DNA of 64,000 nucleotides from Bin87 sp965221295. Its GTDB lineage: Bacteria > Chloroflexota > Dehalococcoidia > Lucifugimonadales > UBA3495. Shown piece after piece: positions 34,432 to 44,388 of the stretch; the first letter of the stretch is position 1, and every line of letters starts with the position of its first letter. The notes beneath the pieces were generated by a model, which worked only from the letters and a program-made list of their open reading frames with translations, was not told the origin of the DNA and did not search any database. The translations under genes and the position numbers were made by a program. Location: positions 1,116,001-1,180,000 of the forward strand of contig OZ244879.1 of the NCBI GenBank assembly GCA_965221295.1. Direction: 5' to 3'.

Positions 34432-35134
34432 TCCCCCGGACGCGCCTTCGGCCGCGATCTCAGCAACCGGGATCCGCAAGGACTACGGCGACCGGGCGGT
34501 CCTGCGTGGCATTGACCTGACGGTGAGCTGGGGTGAAATCGCCGCGCTCTTTGGCGCCAACGGGGCGGGCAAGACTACGCTGCTGCGCATCTTGGCCGGG
34601 CTGGCCCGACCCGACGCCGGAACTGCCCACATCGCTGGCAGGTCCATGGCCCGCCGTGGCGCCAGGGCCCGCCGACTGGTGGGTTTCGCCGGGCACCAGA
34701 CCATGCTGTACGGCGACCTGACCTGCCGCGAGAACCTGGCGTTTTACGCCAAGCTGTACGGTCTGACGGATCCGACGCACCGGATCGCCCAGGTATTGGA
34801 GCAGGTGGACCTTTCGGACCGGTTGGACCGCCGGGTCCGCACGTTGTCCCACGGGATGCAGAAGCGGCTCGCCATGGCGCGGGCGCTGCTGCACGAGCCG
34901 GCCGTGCTGTTGCTGGACGAACCAGAGTCGGGCCTGGACGCGCGCTCGGTGGACGCGTTGGGTGAGTTGTTGAAGAACTGGACCGCGTCGGGTCGGTCGG
35001 CCCTCCTGACCACCCACAGCGCTGACGTCGGCTTGGCTTGGGCCGACCGGGCGCTGACTCTGACCGGCGGCCGGATGGAGCCTGAGCTCCCTCTGGACAA
35101 GCTGGCGGCATCGAAATCGCCGACGCCGGACTGA
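34415..35134 (+). CDS. ccmA: Heme exporter ATP-binding protein CcmA
   Basis: ATPase of the CcmABCD complex that releases holo-CcmE during cytochrome c maturation. The 239 residues contain Walker A GANGAGKTT (about 49-57), a Q-loop near GHQTMLY, the signature LSHGMQKR, Walker B VLLLDEPESGLD and the switch His in TTHSADV. The TTG at 34415 overlaps the preceding stop; the first 15 residues are not conserved in the family and the true start may be slightly later. First gene of a tight ccmABCDE run, with ccmB starting four bases after it. Confidence 0.88.
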
Positions 35135-35138
35135 CGCC

Positions 35139-35813
35139 ATGGCTGTGCTGCGCGGCGCGCTGACGGTGGCATGGAAGGATGTGCGTCTGGAGTTGCGTTC
35201 CCGGGACGTGATCGCCTCGACTTTGGTTTTCGGGCTAATCACGGTTGTGATCTTCAATTTCGGTTTAAACCGGTCCGCCGGCGGGTTGGGTCCGGTTGCG
35301 CCCGGTTTGCTGTGGGTGGCCTACGCGTTCATCGGAGCGCTGGCGATGAACCGGGCGTTCACGCGGGAACTGGAACACGGTGGGCTGGATGGCTTGCTGC
35401 TGGCTCCACTCAGCCGGGACGCGGTGTTTCTCGGCAAAGCGCTGGGCAGCCTGGCCTTCATGCTGGCAATAGAGGCGATGTTGCTTCCAGTGTTCGCCGT
35501 CATGCTGGGTTTGCCCACGCTGTCGCCGACCCTGGGTTTGGTGATCTTTCTGGCGACCATCGGATTCGCTACGGTGGGGACTTTCTTCGCCGGCATCGCG
35601 GTGCAGACGCGCTCGCGAGAAATCCTGTTGCCGACGCTGTTCTTCCCAGTGGTGGTGCCGGTGATCATAGCGGCGGTGGAAGCTTCGGCATTGGCCTTAA
35701 ACGGAGGCCCGGCGACGGCGGTATGGACCCATTGGGTTCCGCTGTTGTTGGTATTCGACGCGCTGTATTTGGTAATATGTCCGTGGATCTTCGGTTTTGT
35801 GTTTGAGGGATAA
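35139..35813 (+). CDS. ccmB: Heme exporter membrane protein CcmB
   Basis: Membrane partner of CcmA. The 224 residues hold six hydrophobic helices, and the family landmarks WVAYAFIGALAMNRAFTRELEHGGLDGLLLAPLSR (about 60-95) and the late LFFPVVVPVIIAAVEA are clear. It follows ccmA by four bases and precedes ccmC by six, so translation is probably coupled. Confidence 0.93.
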   Translation: MAVLRGALTVAWKDVRLELRSRDVIASTLVFGLITVVIFNFGLNRSAGGLGPVAPGLLWVAYAFIGALAMNRAFTRELEHGGLDGLLLAPLSRDAVFLGKALGSLAFMLAIEAMLLPVFAVMLGLPTLSPTLGLVIFLATIGFATVGTFFAGIAVQTRSREILLPTLFFPVVVPVIIAAVEASALALNGGPATAVWTHWVPLLLVFDALYLVICPWIFGFVFEG

Positions 35814-35819
35814 CTGGAC

Positions 35820-36554
35820 TTGGCGACGATGACGATCCCCTCGTCGGGCGAGGCGAGGCGGCGAAGGGGGCTGCGGGACGCGCGGCTCTGGTTGTTGATC
35901 CTGACGGCGGCGCTGACGCTGGTGGACGGCTACCTGATATTCATGGTGGCGCCCACCGACGCGGTACTGGGCCATGTGCAGCGGATATTCTACGTGCATG
36001 TGCCCATCTCGATCCTGTCGTTCCTGGGCTTTCTGGTGTGCGCGTTGGCGGGCATCGGGTACCTGATCCGTCGGACGGAACATTGGGACCGGGTGGCCCA
36101 CGCCTCAGCGGAGGTGGGCGTGGTGTTCGTTTCGCTGGCGCTGGTGACGGGCATCATTTGGGGCAAACCGGTATGGAACACCTGGTGGCAATGGGACGCC
36201 AGATTGACCACCACGTTGATCCTGTGGTTCATCTACGTGGCGTACTTGATGATACGCCAATACGCGCCCACGTCTCAGCAAGGACGAACCTGGTCGGCGG
36301 CCCTGGGAATCATCGGGTTCATAGACGTGCCCATCGTGTATTTTTCGGTGCAATGGTGGCGTACCCTCCACCCCGGGCAAGTGTTGGGCCCCGCGGCTGA
36401 AGAGGGCGCGTTGGAGCCGATCATGGCCCAAATACTGATATTCTCACTGGTTGCCGCCCTGGCGCTGTTCGCCTACCTGGTTTGGGAACGAGTAGCGCTG
36501 AGGGGCATCGAGGATGGGTTGTCCCAACTGAGACGGGAAGGAAATACAGACTAG
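35820..36554 (+). CDS. ccmC: Heme-handling protein CcmC
   Basis: Presents heme to CcmE at the outer face of the membrane. The 244 residues show six helices, the conserved external His in RIFYVHVP (about 57) and the tryptophan-rich WGKPVWNTWWQWDARLT (WWD motif, about 115-131), and the second His in WWRTLHPG. The TTG at 35820 is followed by ATG three codons later; either may start the protein. Confidence 0.93.
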   Translation: MATMTIPSSGEARRRRGLRDARLWLLILTAALTLVDGYLIFMVAPTDAVLGHVQRIFYVHVPISILSFLGFLVCALAGIGYLIRRTEHWDRVAHASAEVGVVFVSLALVTGIIWGKPVWNTWWQWDARLTTTLILWFIYVAYLMIRQYAPTSQQGRTWSAALGIIGFIDVPIVYFSVQWWRTLHPGQVLGPAAEEGALEPIMAQILIFSLVAALALFAYLVWERVALRGIEDGLSQLRREGNTD

Positions 36555-36555
36555 C

Positions 36556-36798
36556 ATGACCGAACTGCCTGCAAGCAATTTGCCGTATCTCTTCGCCGCC
36601 TTCGCCGTAGTTTGGGTGGTGTTTTTCATCTACGCGGCGTACATGTCTTGGCGCCGCCAATCGGCGCAGCGGGAGCTGGAAGAACTACGCGCGTCTGCAC
36701 GGGGCGAGAGCGATGCCCCAGGGCGTGATGTCCCAGGGAGCGATGCTCCCGAAAGCGACGCCAACGGTGGTGATGTCGATGAGCGCGACCCGGTATAA
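36556..36798 (+). CDS. ccmD: CcmD-like small membrane protein
   Basis: An 80-residue protein with one transmembrane helix (about 10-32) followed by a basic and coiled-coil stretch (SWRRQSAQRELEELRA), as in CcmD, which holds CcmE in the CcmABC complex. The C-terminal 30 residues are an acidic Gly/Asp repeat (GRDVPGSDAPESDANGGD) not seen in ordinary CcmD. It overlaps the end of ccmC by about one base and lies in the expected position. Confidence 0.75.
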   Translation: MTELPASNLPYLFAAFAVVWVVFFIYAAYMSWRRQSAQRELEELRASARGESDAPGRDVPGSDAPESDANGGDVDERDPV

Positions 36799-36891
36799 TT
36801 GAGCTAAGCAACCGTTTGAACCGGGAAACAGCCGGGCGACCACCAGAGCCAGGCAACAACCAGAGCCAGGCGACAACAAGAGCGGGGCAAA

Positions 36892-37452
36892 ATGCAGTCG
36901 GAGAACTATGCCAACCAGCCGGCGGAGGTGTCCGCCTACCTGCAATCGGAGGCCGTCGAGGAGCGTTCGGGTTGGCTGCGTCACCGGATGCGCCTGATCA
37001 TCCTGGTTGGGGTGATAGCGCTGGCCGTAACCTATATGGTGTACGCGGCCTTCCCCGGCAACACGCAATACTTCGTGTCGGTCAGCGAGTTCCTGGGCGA
37101 CGCCACGCTGCACGACGGACAGACGCTGCGGGTCGCCGGCGCTCTGGATCCGGCCAGTTTTCGTCGGGAGGATGGATCTGCCGATTCTCGCTTCGCGCTG
37201 GGCGACAAGGAGCCCGAGGCGCCCGGCCCGGTTCCCGGCAGTCAGCGGCTGGAGGCTATCTATGTGGGCGTGCTGCCCGACCTGTTCTTCAACCCGCATT
37301 CCGAGATCATTCTCGAAGGCAGCTACGACGCTGAGAACGCGGTATTCACCACCGACAACATCCTGGTGAAATGCCCTTCCAAATACCAGTCGCTCCAGAC
37401 CGAAAACCCCGACGTGGTTCCTGCGACAACCGGCGCAGAAGGCGGGTACTGA
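36892..37452 (+). CDS. ccmE: Heme chaperone CcmE, Cys-type
   Basis: Membrane-anchored periplasmic chaperone that carries heme covalently to apocytochromes. The 186 residues have an N-terminal anchor (about 33-52) and the OB-fold ending LEGSYDAENAVFTTDNILVKCPSKY. The usual HxxxY heme site is replaced by CxxxY (CPSKY), with the attachment residue a Cys near 161. Such variants are known from Desulfovibrio and archaea, in the System I* arrangement that lacks CcmH. No ccmF, ccmG or ccmH gene follows here. Confidence 0.88.
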   Translation: MQSENYANQPAEVSAYLQSEAVEERSGWLRHRMRLIILVGVIALAVTYMVYAAFPGNTQYFVSVSEFLGDATLHDGQTLRVAGALDPASFRREDGSADSRFALGDKEPEAPGPVPGSQRLEAIYVGVLPDLFFNPHSEIILEGSYDAENAVFTTDNILVKCPSKYQSLQTENPDVVPATTGAEGGY

Positions 37453-37707
37453 AGGGGAACCGCGAATTCAGACCCTGTGGGCTACGCTCGGCCCATTACC
37501 GGGCGAAGGCTTGCGCTCCACTTTTGGTTGATTCGTAAATTTGGTGGCCAAGGGAGTCAAGCAATCCTAACCCGAAGAACTGAACGGCGGGCCTGAGATT
37601 GGTGGCCATTGGCTGAATTTGATGCCGCAGGGTGAATCTGGCGTTGGTTGCGTCCAAATTGTTCTCGCGCATTTGCCATGTCTGGCATGAATATCTCAGG
37701 TGGACCG

Positions 37708-40179
37708 CTAGCGTTCGGTCACGCCGTGGGTTTTTACCCACAAGTTTTTGCCGTCGCTGACGTACTCCACCGTTCCGTCCCGGGCCGTAAGGAAGACGTG
37801 GTCGGCGCCCACCGACGCTTCCAGCCGCCGCATCACGTCCGGGTGAGGGTGGCCGTAGCGATTGTCGCGGCCCGCGGAAATGACCGCGCTCCGAGGATTT
37901 ACCAGATTCAAGAAAGACTGGGTGGTTGAGGTGCGGCTACCGTGGTGGCCGACCTTGAGCACATCCGCGCTAACGCCGTCTCCGGCGACCGACGCCAGGT
38001 GTCGTTCGGCGTCGACCTCCAGGTCGCCCGTCAACAGGAAGGACACTGCGCCGTGCTCTAACCGCAGCGTCATGCTGCCGTTGTTGGCGTTCTGATCCAC
38101 GCCCGCGGGCAATCCCTCGGGCGGAGGATACAAAGCCTCCAGGGTGACCTCGCGGCCCAATTGGATGCGATGGCCGGCGTGTATGACTGCGGTGGGATGT
38201 TCCCTCGCTCGCAGGACCGCCTGCCATTGGGGCCCCAACGCCGAGTCCACCGGCGAATCTCCGGTGTGCAGGGCGACACCGACACGGTAACGATCCAGCG
38301 CCCCCAGCAGACCTCCCACGTGGTCGCTGTCCAGGTGCGTCGCGGCCACCACGTCCAGCGACCGGCTTCCCGGCGGCATCAGCGACGCCACGGCGGCCAG
38401 CGTGGTCTCGGAGTCGGGGCCGCCGTCAACCAACGCCCGCCGGCCCTCGGGCGTGACGACGAAGATGGCGTCCCCCTGACCAACGTCCAGGGCATAGACG
38501 TGCAGCAATCCGTCGGGGCGGGCAGACGCGAACGCTCCGAAGAGCAGCAGCGCGACGACAGCCATCACGGGAATTGCGCTGGCAAGCAACGCCCCCGAGC
38601 GGCGGGGTCGCCAACGCGGTCTCCTCCGCAGGGCGGCGGTGGCGCGGCGGGCCCGTCGGGATGACGCCAAAACAGCCAGCATCCCCAACCCTCCGAGCCA
38701 GGCGGTTGCCACCGGAACCGTAAGCCAGGGCGCAGATAAAAGGACCGGCGGCATCGCGTCGGCCACCCACATCAGCCAGGCCAAGGGAGCCCAAGTCAGC
38801 GCGCCCAGCACGACCGCGAGCGGCGGAGCCATTACGCCCAGCGCCGAGGTCGCCGCGGCGCCGAGCAGCGCGGCCGGCATGGCGGGCATGGCGAGGATGG
38901 TCGCCGGCACGCTCATCAGCGGGATCTCGCCAAAGTGCCACGCCACCAGCGGCATGGTCGCCAACGTAGTGGTGGTGGAGATCACCGCCGATGCCGCCAA
39001 CAACGATAACGCATGCCTGGCCCAGCGCCCGAGCCACGATCCGGAAGCGGACAGTGGCGGCGCAATCGCGGCGTTCAGCGTGGCGATCAGCGGCAACCCC
39101 ACGATTACACCCGCCATCGCGGTGAAACTGAGTTGGAACGACAGGCTGCCGGGGAGGGTAGGATCAACCAGTACCATCAACGCCGCGGCCAACAGCAGCG
39201 CCGTCAAGCCGCGCGTCCCTCGCCCCATCAGCCCCTGCGCCAGGTAAAAACTGCCCATGATCGCGGCCCGCGCCACCGGAGGATCCAAACCGGAAAGGAT
39301 CGCATACGACCACACCACCAGAGCGGCGGCGGCCACGGCCAGCGGATGGTTGCGGCCGACCACCGTGGACGCCGCCGTCAGCGTCAACGCCATGGCGATC
39401 CCCACGTGTAGACCCGAAATCGCCAGCAGATGCGACATGCCCGCCGCGCGGAACGACTCCTTGACCGGCTGAGGCAGGTCTGATCGGATGCCCAGCAACA
39501 ACGCTTGGGCCAGGCCAGACGCCGGCTCTTGAATCGATCTTTGGATCGCCGACGCCAGGGAAGTCCTGACGCCGTGCAACCCGCCCGCCAGCCTGGAGCC
39601 GCCGCCCACTGCCACGACCTCGGATTGCCTCGACCACATGACGCCCACAATGCCCTGGGCTTCCAACCAGGCCGCGTAGTCGAAGTCGCCGATGGGTTCT
39701 GGGCGTTCCACGTTGCCAGTTAAGCGCAAGCGATCCCCGTAGCGGAGAAACGGACGGTTGCGCTGGGAGGTCAGCGCGTCTGGCGGAACCGTGAATGCCA
39801 GGAGATTGGCGCCGGCCGGCAATTCGTTTGGGGCGTCATCTGGGTCGGAAACCACGCGTGCCCGGAAACGATACCTGCCGCCGGATGCCACCGGCGCGTC
39901 CATGATTTGCACCGTGGCGGTGACATTTGACCCGGTGGGAATCAGAGGTAGCGACGGCGTGGCCGCGGATTCGGCGCGCCAAACCCCGAAGAGCAGCGCG
40001 CAGGCCAGCAGGACCGGCCCGGCCGGCAGCCCGAACAACCGAAATCCTACCGCCAACCCAATCGCCGCCAACGCCAACAGCAGCAACGGCGCCGCCGAGG
40101 ACGGCCACCAATCGAGCCAATGGCCAGCCGCGACGCCAACCACCAGGGCCCCCAGGATGAGATCGGGCGTTAGCCGCAC
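37708..40179 (-). CDS. comEC: ComEC/Rec2 DNA-uptake channel
   Basis: An 823-residue polytopic protein that translocates single-stranded DNA into the cytoplasm. It starts with helices and a DUF4131-like N-terminal soluble domain (about 85-200), followed by the Competence domain with many helices (about 230-510; AISGLHVGIAMAL is the family signature). The C-terminal 260 residues are a metallo-beta-lactamase-type domain with DVGQGDAIFV, ATHLDSDHVGGL and VGHHGSRTST. comEA lies just upstream on the same strand. The presence of both supports natural competence. Confidence 0.93.
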   Translation of the reverse strand: MRLTPDLILGALVVGVAAGHWLDWWPSSAAPLLLLALAAIGLAVGFRLFGLPAGPVLLACALLFGVWRAESAATPSLPLIPTGSNVTATVQIMDAPVASGGRYRFRARVVSDPDDAPNELPAGANLLAFTVPPDALTSQRNRPFLRYGDRLRLTGNVERPEPIGDFDYAAWLEAQGIVGVMWSRQSEVVAVGGGSRLAGGLHGVRTSLASAIQRSIQEPASGLAQALLLGIRSDLPQPVKESFRAAGMSHLLAISGLHVGIAMALTLTAASTVVGRNHPLAVAAAALVVWSYAILSGLDPPVARAAIMGSFYLAQGLMGRGTRGLTALLLAAALMVLVDPTLPGSLSFQLSFTAMAGVIVGLPLIATLNAAIAPPLSASGSWLGRWARHALSLLAASAVISTTTTLATMPLVAWHFGEIPLMSVPATILAMPAMPAALLGAAATSALGVMAPPLAVVLGALTWAPLAWLMWVADAMPPVLLSAPWLTVPVATAWLGGLGMLAVLASSRRARRATAALRRRPRWRPRRSGALLASAIPVMAVVALLLFGAFASARPDGLLHVYALDVGQGDAIFVVTPEGRRALVDGGPDSETTLAAVASLMPPGSRSLDVVAATHLDSDHVGGLLGALDRYRVGVALHTGDSPVDSALGPQWQAVLRAREHPTAVIHAGHRIQLGREVTLEALYPPPEGLPAGVDQNANNGSMTLRLEHGAVSFLLTGDLEVDAERHLASVAGDGVSADVLKVGHHGSRTSTTQSFLNLVNPRSAVISAGRDNRYGHPHPDVMRRLEASVGADHVFLTARDGTVEYVSDGKNLWVKTHGVTER

Positions 40180-40318
40180 GACCCAGTCACGAACGGTTTG
40201 TGGCGACGGTCAATTTCCGGCGCTGCTTCCCCAGCGAATCTGCAACTAGGGAACCAGCGCCGAGGGAAGCCGCGTTGAGGGAAGCCGCGTTGGGCGCGAC
40301 TGGAGCGGGCCACCCACT

Positions 40319-41146
40319 TCATTGATTGCCCACGACAATCAGGTTGGCGATCCTGCTGTAGATTCCATCGCCTATGCCGGAGACTTCGGTAATGCCGTCG
40401 GTGGTGGCGAATGGTCCCATCAGGTCCCGATGGGCAACGATTGACTGGGCCCGAACGCTACCGATGCCGGGCAGCGTCTCCAGGCACTCGGCGGTGGCGG
40501 TGTTGATGTTCAGGGGTACGGCGCAGACGCTGGCCGGCGATGCCGTGGGCCGCTCGACCTCGCGATCGGCGCTGGCCGAACCTGCTGGCGCCATGGGGAC
40601 GGCGGTCGCAACCACCACCACTGAATCCTCAGCATTGGCGGTGGTTTCCCCGACCGTGGGAATCCGATAATGAACGGCGTCGGATACGTACGCCGCCAGA
40701 TTGACTTGGTTCAAGTCGGCGTCTTGGGTCGCGCCGCCCGCCAAAGCCACTACGTTGGCCAGTCGCTGCCCCGGCCGCACCGTGTAAACCCCCGGATTGG
40801 CCACCGCGCCCGTAATGTAAACGGCGATGTCAGGCGCGCCGCTGGCGTCTTCGACGACGGCCGGATCAGTAGGCGTCGGGAACGGGTCGGCGCCGCCCAG
40901 GTCCAGGGCCGGCGATGGACGAACTGGCGATGGCGGCGCTGGCGACACCGGAACTGCGGATGGCGCCGCTGGCGCTGGCGATTCCGCCCCGGGTGGGATG
41001 ATTCGGACGTCGGCGTCGGCAGGCGGGAGGCCTCCGTTTTGGTTCGCTAGCAGCATCCACGCGGCTATCGCGAGTATGGCGACCGCGGCCAGCGCCGATA
41101 CCACGCTCGCCAAAACCTTCCTGGAGCCAATAGACGCCAAACGCAT
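40319..41146 (-). CDS. comEA: ComEA-like DNA receptor (SLBB plus helix-hairpin-helix)
   Basis: A 275-residue membrane-anchored DNA-binding protein. The chosen ATG gives a basic N-terminus, one transmembrane segment (about 14-33) and a long Pro/Ala/Ser linker. An SLBB domain follows (VYITGAVANPGVYTVRPGQRL, about 122), then after a second linker a double helix-hairpin-helix beginning PLNINTATAECLETLPGIG (about 213) and ending VSGIGDGIYSRIANL, which binds duplex DNA. The in-frame TTG nine codons upstream lacks a ribosome site. Confidence 0.9.
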   Translation of the reverse strand: MRLASIGSRKVLASVVSALAAVAILAIAAWMLLANQNGGLPPADADVRIIPPGAESPAPAAPSAVPVSPAPPSPVRPSPALDLGGADPFPTPTDPAVVEDASGAPDIAVYITGAVANPGVYTVRPGQRLANVVALAGGATQDADLNQVNLAAYVSDAVHYRIPTVGETTANAEDSVVVVATAVPMAPAGSASADREVERPTASPASVCAVPLNINTATAECLETLPGIGSVRAQSIVAHRDLMGPFATTDGITEVSGIGDGIYSRIANLIVVGNQ

Positions 41147-41488
41147 CAACCCTAACGCAAAAAGTGTTTTCAAGATTGTAAACGGCTAGAAGATGCCCGG
41201 CAATCGGGGTCGGTTCCGATGCCACGTCGGTTTGCGCTTGAATTTGCCCAAATGAGTTCGCGGGGAGCGCTGCTAGGGCGCGTGGCTGAAAGCAACGTTG
41301 CCGTCCCTGGTCGTTACGTGGCGCGGCGGATGCCGCCGGCTGGCGCGGATTGCCGCCCGTCATCCCGGCCTGCTACAATCCCGACAACGCAAGTTGGCGG
41401 CCCGATCCAGGTGTCCACTCGTCGGTGTGATGGCAGAGCCACGCCTAAAACCCGAACGTCCACCGCAGCTTTTGAGGAGAATTCCGAT
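41147..41488 (+). other. Non-coding divergent region between comEA and the SMP-30 gene
   Basis: About 340 bases holding the promoters of two divergent genes, neither clear enough to mark. The stretch has a short CCCGTCATCCCGGCC, like the CGTCATCCC type of bacterial intergenic repeats. Confidence 0.4.
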
Positions 41489-42400
41489 ATGTCCTGGCGT
41501 TTCAGCCTCCTGAACCGATTTGAAGATCCGCCCGGCGGCATCACAGAGGGTCCCGCCTGGAACGGCGAAGTGGTCCTGTTCACGCACATCCACGCCAGCC
41601 GGATCTACGCGTACAATCCCAAATCCGGTGAGTTTTCGGTGTTCCGCGAGAACACGAACCGCACCAATGGACTGGCTTTCGACGCCGATGGGAGGCTGTT
41701 CGGATGCTGCCAAAACGGGCGCGCCATCGTGCGCTTCGACCCCGATGGCAGCACGGCGACCGTTGCCGACAACTTGGATGGCGTTCCGCTGAACACCCCC
41801 AACGACCTTGCCATCGACGCCCGGGGACGCATCTGGTTCACCAATCCGTGGAACGCCGGCAACATTGATCCTCACGAGGTGGAGCGGCTCGACCACCGCT
41901 CTGTTCTCTGCGCCGTGCCGCAGGGAGACGGGTCATACCGCACCGTCCGGTCCACCACCGATACGACCATGCCCAACGGCATCCTGGTATCTCCCGACGG
42001 CAACACCCTGTACGTCGCGGAGAGCAACAGCGATCGGATCGACATCGACCGCGAGTTGCGAGCCTACCCGATCAACGACGACGGGACGCTGGGAACCTAC
42101 AAGACGCTGCACACGTTCGGTCGCGACGCCAACGCCGTCCACCGGGGCATCGATGGGATGTGTCTAGACGCGGAGGGCAACATTGTCGCCACGGCTGGTT
42201 GGCCAATTGGCGGTCCCGGTCCCATGCTCTACGTGTTCTCGCCGACGGGTCGAGTCATCGAGACCCATCCGGTGGCGGCGACTCGCCCCACCAACGTGTG
42301 TTTCGGCGGGCCCGACCTCACCGATATATTCGTAACCTCAACCGACGGGCATTTCTTCCACGCCAAAACCGAGCGCGTCGGCTGGGCGATTTATCCCTAG
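41489..42400 (+). CDS. SMP-30/gluconolactonase family protein
   Basis: A 303-residue six-bladed beta-propeller lactone hydrolase. Metal ligands expected in the family are visible: Glu in ITEGPAW (about 20), Asn in TPNDLAIDARGRIWFTN (about 107), and Asp/Ser in GIDGMCLDAEGNI (about 222). TGAGGAGA lies before the ATG at 41489. It may hydrolyse a sugar lactone; no sugar-pathway genes are adjacent. Confidence 0.9.
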   Translation: MSWRFSLLNRFEDPPGGITEGPAWNGEVVLFTHIHASRIYAYNPKSGEFSVFRENTNRTNGLAFDADGRLFGCCQNGRAIVRFDPDGSTATVADNLDGVPLNTPNDLAIDARGRIWFTNPWNAGNIDPHEVERLDHRSVLCAVPQGDGSYRTVRSTTDTTMPNGILVSPDGNTLYVAESNSDRIDIDRELRAYPINDDGTLGTYKTLHTFGRDANAVHRGIDGMCLDAEGNIVATAGWPIGGPGPMLYVFSPTGRVIETHPVAATRPTNVCFGGPDLTDIFVTSTDGHFFHAKTERVGWAIYP

Positions 42401-42592
42401 CGAGCCTGAGCGTTTCGTAGGGATCTTCACCGCGCTGCTGGAACATGGAGGCTGGATTCGCAAGGAGGAGGATGGTTGGCTGCGGCGAGTCGGCAAGCCC
42501 CAATTTCTCCTGTGCGCAGGTTCGGGTCGCGCCCCGTCCGAGCGCCGGTTCCCGCGAAGCATGACGACAGCGCATCGCCAGGTGGCACTACC

Positions 42593-42949
42593 ATGCAGAA
42601 CAGACGTTTGAGCGACTACGGCATTGGTCGGGACCAGCTCCGCCAGGGCGGCGGGCGCGGCAACGGCAACGATCACTTCGACGAACTGGTGGGCAGCACC
42701 GAGTTCTACGTGTACCAGACGCCGGGCCGGCGGGTGAAGGGCTTTGACAGCCTGAAGGTTTACGCTGAGGCCGAGGGCTGCGAACTGCTCTACACCGCGC
42801 AGGCGCCGCCGGAACTGTCTGACCACGAAACCCTGCGCATAACCCATCGCCGCGCCGAACCGATCCCCGACGCGGTGCTCAAACGCGCCCACTCTTGGGC
42901 CCACCGGAACAACTTCCTGCACAGCTTCTTCAAACCCATGTACCGTTGA
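42593..42949 (+). CDS. Hypothetical protein
   Basis: A 118-residue soluble protein with no family I recognise. It has a Gly/Arg-rich early segment (RQGGGRGNGND), a central beta-rich stretch (GRRVKGFDSLKVYAEAEGCELLYTAQ is its longest regular part) and an aromatic, basic C-terminus (HRNNFLHSFFKPMYR). The ribosome site is moderate (GGTGG). Its TGA overlaps a possible TTG of the next gene, which suggests coupling to the methyltransferase. Confidence 0.65.
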   Translation: MQNRRLSDYGIGRDQLRQGGGRGNGNDHFDELVGSTEFYVYQTPGRRVKGFDSLKVYAEAEGCELLYTAQAPPELSDHETLRITHRRAEPIPDAVLKRAHSWAHRNNFLHSFFKPMYR

Positions 42950-42987
42950 TCCAGCTAGGTTCAATCCAACCCGGCGGCGACGGATTT

Positions 42988-44322
42988 GTGAGTACGCTGC
43001 CCACGCTGGCGGAACGGCAGGTCCGGCGACGCATCGCTAATTCCGGCCCAATCACCTTTGCCGAGTTCATGGCCGCGGCCCTTTACGGGCCCGGCGGGTA
43101 CTACACTCGCCCAACGGCGGGCGGCGATTACTACACCAGCCCGCGGATCCATCCCGCCTTTGGCGCGCTCCTGGCGGTTCAGTTGTTCCACCTGTGGAGC
43201 GTGTTGGATCGGCCCCGTCCCTTCGTCGTGGTTGAACCTGGTGGGGGCGACGGCCTGCTTTGCCGCGATATTCTGGCGGCCTCGCGCCACCTGCCCGACG
43301 GTTTTGGCGACGCGATCAACTACACCGTAGTTGACCAGCTGCCGGCGGTAGGCTGGGAAGCGGGACTGCCGGGCGCGCGCCGCCTGGTCGCCGACATCCT
43401 CTCCCTGGATCGCCCATCGGTTCCGGCTGCCGTCCACTGTGTCCTGTCCAACGAACTGCTGGACGCCCTGCCGGTGCACCGGGGGCGTATGGAAGACGGT
43501 TGCCTGCGGGAACTATACGTTGGGCTAGACGCCGACGTGGCCGACGGATACGAGGGCGCGTTGGTCGAACTGGCAGGGGATCTTTCCACCCCGGCGTTGG
43601 CGGATCGCCTTGCCGATCTGGGCGTCACGCTGGTAGAGGGTCAAACAGCGGAAATGTGCCTGCAGCTGGACAATTGGGCCGAAAGAGTCGCAATTCTGTT
43701 GGATTGCGGATTCGCCCTGACCATTGACTACGGACGCGCCGCCGGGGACCTGTACGATCCGGCGCGGCGGAAACAGGGAACTCTCGTAACCTACCTCGCT
43801 CACCGCCAAACCGACGCGCCGCTGCGCGACATTGGGCGCCAAGACATCACCGCCCAAGTTGACTTCACCTCCGTGCAGCGGGCCGGAGAAACCGCCGGCC
43901 TGATTGCGCTGGGCAACCTGCCCCAGGGATGGTTTCTGCAACGATTGGGTTTGCAAACCATCCGCCGCAACGCGGCGCCGTCTGACGAGGGCGCTGGCGG
44001 TTGGTTGACTTTGCCACCCGGGTCGGATGGTTTGCCTCCGGAAACGCTGCCGGACGGATTCACGTCCGGTGGACTCTGTTCGGGGTCAGACGATGCGAGC
44101 GTCTGGCGCGCGAACTTGACGCGTCTGGCGCAACCCGGCGGTATCGGCGACTTTCGCGTCCTGCTGCAGGCCAAGGGATTGCCGCTGGCGCGGGCCGCCG
44201 CTGCCCTGTCCTGGCTGGATGGGGAACCAACGGAGCGGGGATATTCTCCAGCATCGTTGGCCGGCTTGATCCCACCGGAGGCGCTGACGCTAGGGCCGGA
44301 ACGCCTGCGGCTCACACAATAG
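42988..44322 (+). CDS. SAM-dependent methyltransferase, MidA/NDUFAF7 family
   Basis: A 444-residue class I methyltransferase of the DUF185 family, whose mitochondrial member methylates an arginine of complex I. Seen: ITFAEFMAAALYGPGGYYT (about 21-39), the SAM-site VVVEPGGGDGLLCRDIL (about 82-98), SNELLDALPVHR (about 152-163) and the late TIDYGRAAGDLY. The GTG at 42988 gives the family's usual N-terminus; an upstream in-frame TTG at 42946 overlapping the preceding stop is an alternative. No complex I genes are nearby. Confidence 0.85.
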   Translation: MSTLPTLAERQVRRRIANSGPITFAEFMAAALYGPGGYYTRPTAGGDYYTSPRIHPAFGALLAVQLFHLWSVLDRPRPFVVVEPGGGDGLLCRDILAASRHLPDGFGDAINYTVVDQLPAVGWEAGLPGARRLVADILSLDRPSVPAAVHCVLSNELLDALPVHRGRMEDGCLRELYVGLDADVADGYEGALVELAGDLSTPALADRLADLGVTLVEGQTAEMCLQLDNWAERVAILLDCGFALTIDYGRAAGDLYDPARRKQGTLVTYLAHRQTDAPLRDIGRQDITAQVDFTSVQRAGETAGLIALGNLPQGWFLQRLGLQTIRRNAAPSDEGAGGWLTLPPGSDGLPPETLPDGFTSGGLCSGSDDASVWRANLTRLAQPGGIGDFRVLLQAKGLPLARAAAALSWLDGEPTERGYSPASLAGLIPPEALTLGPERLRLTQ

Positions 44323-44388
44323 TCTGATGCTATAATCGGCGATACGCTAAACCCGCTCGATGGTCATCTAACTCTGCTGGAAAGATCC

